A stretch of DNA of 8,948 bases from an uncultured Bacilli bacterium (GTDB lineage: Bacteria; Bacillota_I; Bacilli_A; Mycoplasmatales; Mycoplasmoidaceae): positions 1 to 8,948 of the forward strand of contig CAJGBT010000034.1 in the NCBI GenBank assembly GCA_904501665.1. Reading direction: 5' to 3'. Made by a program: the position numbers and the translations under genes. Every line of letters begins with the position of its first letter. The first letter of the stretch is position 1. A model generated the notes under the pieces. The model ran no database searches. It saw only the letters and a program-made list of their open reading frames with translations, and was not told the DNA's origin. Shown here in pieces: positions 7,022-8,948 of the stretch.

Positions 7022-8752
7022 ATGAAGTTAAAAAAATTCTTGCCTTTTCTATTAGGAGGGGTATTGACTGTAGCAGCAGTAGCGCCTATTGTTGGTGTAG
7101 CTGTTAGTTGTTCTTCAACACCTGCTAGTGATTCTTTTAAAGCAAATAGTGGTGTAGTTGGTGATAGTGGTATAAGTACTACTGGATTTAAAGATGTTGT
7201 ATCTAAACTAAATCTGTCTAATGCAACTACATTATCAACATTAACTGATGATTCGCTTAATGATTCATTAAAAGAAACTGATTATAAAGACTTGAAATTA
7301 GCTATTCAAGATGGATCAAGCGAAGTTACTGGTACCTTAAAATTAAAAGTAACTGGTACATATAATGGCAAAACTTATAATGATGACATCACTATTAGCA
7401 ATTTTGTTAATTTTGCATCTCCTTTTACTGTTAGTGATGTTAAGATTAACAAAAATATGTGATTTACTAATGGAGGACCATATTCTGGTGGATCTCAAGA
7501 AGTAAAATTTAGCAAAGAAGTTAGTATTGGTAGAGATGATGTTAGTTCATCTCTTATTGAAGATGCAACTTTTACTTTTGGTGGTAGTTCAAAATTAAAA
7601 TGAGCAGATGTTCGAAAAAACTTTACATTTAATAGTATTGAATGAACTAAAAGTTCAGATAATAAAAAAATTCAAAACATTACTTTTGCAATAAAGAATG
7701 ATAAAACAAAAGAATATAGTAATGGTCAATGAACAACAAAAGATGGTGCTGATCAAGAACAAACAGGAAAATTGAGTAGTGAAATTACTCTTCCTAGTTT
7801 TGATGACTTATTGCAAAATGCACTTGATAACATAACATTTAAAGAAGATGTTGTTAAGGGGTATTATCCTTCATATTTTAAAGGGTTATTTTCATATAAA
7901 AAAGGTCAACAATCTGACCAATTAAATGAAGCAGTTAAAAAAATTATTGATGAAGGAAAGGTTAGTTTTCTAAAATCTTATGATGAATTTAAAGATTCTA
8001 AATTAGAATTTTCTACAAATGAAGATGACTATAAAGCAGATGATTTTAATGGAACATTTAGTTTCAAAGCAAGTTTATCAGCAAATGGAGTAAATAAATC
8101 AAAGGAATTTTCTTCTGATAAATTTAAAAAAATTGCAAATAATGAATTTAAAGACTTTAAAAAAGAAATTGAAATTAATAACAAACAAAATAGTAGTGAA
8201 AAAAAATCTAACTTTTTTTATAAAAAATTTATAAACGAGGGTGGACAATATCCTGCATATGCGATTAATGAAGAAATTACTAAAGCTTTTGAAGGAAAAG
8301 AAATAAATCAATCTAAACTTGACGAAGCTGTTATAAAAAATGTTGGTGATTGATGACCAAAATCTAATATTTATGACAAGAATTCAATTTCTGAAATCTC
8401 TTCAGATAAACTGAATCAAGTTAATGAAAATTTTGTTAATTTTAGTTTATTAAATAGTGGAAAAATAGAATTTGGTAAGTTTGGATCTAATGTAAAAGAT
8501 GGTGTAAAATTTGATTATGATTCAGCTTTATTAAATATTGGAAATAATGAGAATAGTATTATTCAAGTAGATTTTATTCGTATTTCTGCTGTAAATATGA
8601 AAAATGCAAAATTAGAAAAAGATGGTGATGATAAAGTAAAATTATCATTTGAAGTACCTATTACTATAACACTTGTTAATGGAAAAAAGATCACTCAAAC
8701 TACAACATTTAAAACAACTTTTGTAAAACCAACAGTACAACAATCTAATTAA
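7022..8752 (+). CDS. Surface lipoprotein, probably phase-variable
   Basis: The 576-residue protein starts MKLKKFLPFLLGGVLTVAA and has a lipoprotein signal peptide whose lipobox ends VAVSC. Cleavage before Cys30 would leave a lipid-anchored protein on the outer face of the membrane. Six UGA tryptophan codons, including a WW pair at 444-445, would break it in the standard code. After the anchor come Ser/Thr/Gly-rich sequence, a beta-rich stretch near residues 98-125 (GTLKLKVTGTYNGKTYNDDI) reminiscent of mycoplasma variable-lipoprotein domains, and two partly similar blocks. The blocks start YPSYF (282-286) and YPAYA (410-414), each followed by a L(N/D)EAV.K helix. The C-terminal stretch FEVPITITLVNGKKITQTT resembles the first beta-rich segment. 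AAAGGA precedes the ATG. Exact function is unknown; adhesion or immune variation is an inference from the class and from its promoter. Confidence 0.9.
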
Positions 8753-8786
8753 TAAAAATAAATAATTAATTACAATACATTACAAA

Positions 8787-8809
8787 ACCTTAAACATGAA
8801 GTTTAAGGT
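8787..8809. terminator. Hairpin after the lipoprotein gene
   Basis: ACCTTAAAC (8787-8795) and GTTTAAGGT (8801-8809) form a perfect 9-base-pair stem with a 5-base loop, 34 bases after the lipoprotein stop. A T-run is absent on the plus strand and short (TTTTG) on the minus strand, so it may serve weakly in both directions. Confidence 0.45.
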
Positions 8810-8848
8810 CCCAAATTGAATTATTAAGTGCAACGCCTTTGATAAAAT

Positions 8849-8899
8849 AAAGGTGGAGCACTTTTTAATTTTGTAAATATATAAAAAAGTGCCCCCTTT
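8849..8899 (+). promoter_or_regulatory. Hairpin upstream of the IS transposase
   Basis: GCACTTTTT (8858-8866) pairs with AAAAAGTGC (8884-8892). The stem extends outward with two single-base bulges through GG/CC pairs to AAA (8849-8851) and TTT (8897-8899), around a 17-base loop. Placed between the IS end and the transposase start, it would fold in transcripts entering from the lipoprotein side, a common device to keep transposase from being expressed by read-through. Confidence 0.5.
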
Positions 8900-8919
8900 A
8901 GTACGGAAAGGGAGCAATT

Positions 8920-8948
8920 ATGTTATACACTCAAATAACTCATGATGA
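8920..8948 (+). CDS. IS30-family transposase, N-terminal fragment at window edge
   Basis: Only nine complete codons are present (MLYTQITHD), and the gene runs off the window. The pattern M.YTQ(L/I)TH.E is the characteristic N-terminus of IS30-family transposases, which lies before the helix-turn-helix that binds the terminal repeats; the DDE catalytic domain would lie outside. GGAAAGGGAG just upstream of the ATG is a strong ribosome binding site. Family assignment rests on this short match together with the adjacent terminal repeat. Confidence 0.65.

Larger units (their letters stand above)
8826..8948 (+). mobile_element. Left end of an IS30-family insertion sequence (partial)
   Basis: AAGTGCAACGC at 8826-8836 is taken as the terminal inverted repeat; it matches the inverted copy at 114-124. 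It is followed by a hairpin and then a transposase start at 8920 whose N-terminus fits the IS30 family. The element continues beyond the window, so its right end and any target duplication cannot be seen. Confidence 0.7.

Noticed and set aside
8099..8311. Minus-strand reading frame of 70 codons
   Set aside because: It is antisense to the intact lipoprotein gene, with Phe/Ile/Lys-rich translation typical of reversed AT-rich coding sequence.
7022..8752. Two separate lipoprotein fragments or a frameshifted gene
   Set aside because: The pieces are in the same frame, joined only by UGA codons, and read continuously in code 4.
1..8948. CRISPR array, toxin-antitoxin or phage defence system
   Set aside because: No spaced direct repeats and no matching protein families; every long frame is accounted for by housekeeping, lipoprotein or IS genes.

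Overview
The window comes from a mollicute (mycoplasma-like bacterium). It is extremely AT-rich, and its genes read through only if UGA is translated as tryptophan (genetic code 4). With the standard code, gltX, yidC, rsmA, the HD-domain gene and the lipoprotein gene all break into pieces at UGA codons. A cysteine-lipobox surface lipoprotein, IS30-type element ends and tight gene packing fit the same group. The presence of ispE (MEP isoprenoid pathway) and the style of the lipoprotein hint at a Malacoplasma (M. penetrans/M. iowae)-like or related lineage, but this assignment is tentative.

Layout, left to right. Positions 1-124 look like the right end of an IS30-type element. After a strong hairpin (140-172) comes a minus-strand gene for a 62-residue two-helix membrane protein with its own promoter. 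Next is a compact minus-strand operon, transcribed from about 6.4 kb down to 0.5 kb in the order rpmH, rnpA, yidC, rsmA, ispE, gltX, HD-domain phosphohydrolase. Neighbouring genes in it are 2 bases apart or overlap by 1 to 14 bases. The products are ribosomal protein L34, the RNase P protein, the membrane insertase YidC, the 16S rRNA dimethyltransferase, CDP-ME kinase, glutamyl-tRNA synthetase and an HD hydrolase: mainly RNA maturation, translation and membrane-protein insertion.

Positions 6356-7021 are a 666-base divergent intergenic region. In many bacteria dnaA and oriC lie beside rpmH; here neither dnaA nor any consensus DnaA box is visible. Instead the region holds hairpins and the promoter of a plus-strand gene for a 576-residue lipoprotein (7022-8752). 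That promoter is the most striking element of the window: TTGACA and TATAAT separated by exactly ten TA dinucleotides. This is the layout of a slippage-controlled, phase-variable promoter. A 13-base inverted repeat encloses it, so inversion is a second, weaker possibility.

Behind the lipoprotein gene is a hairpin. The left end of an IS30-family element follows at 8826, with the start of its transposase cut by the window edge. The two IS ends share an 11-base terminal repeat and appear to be in the same orientation, so the whole block lies between two direct IS copies or related elements.
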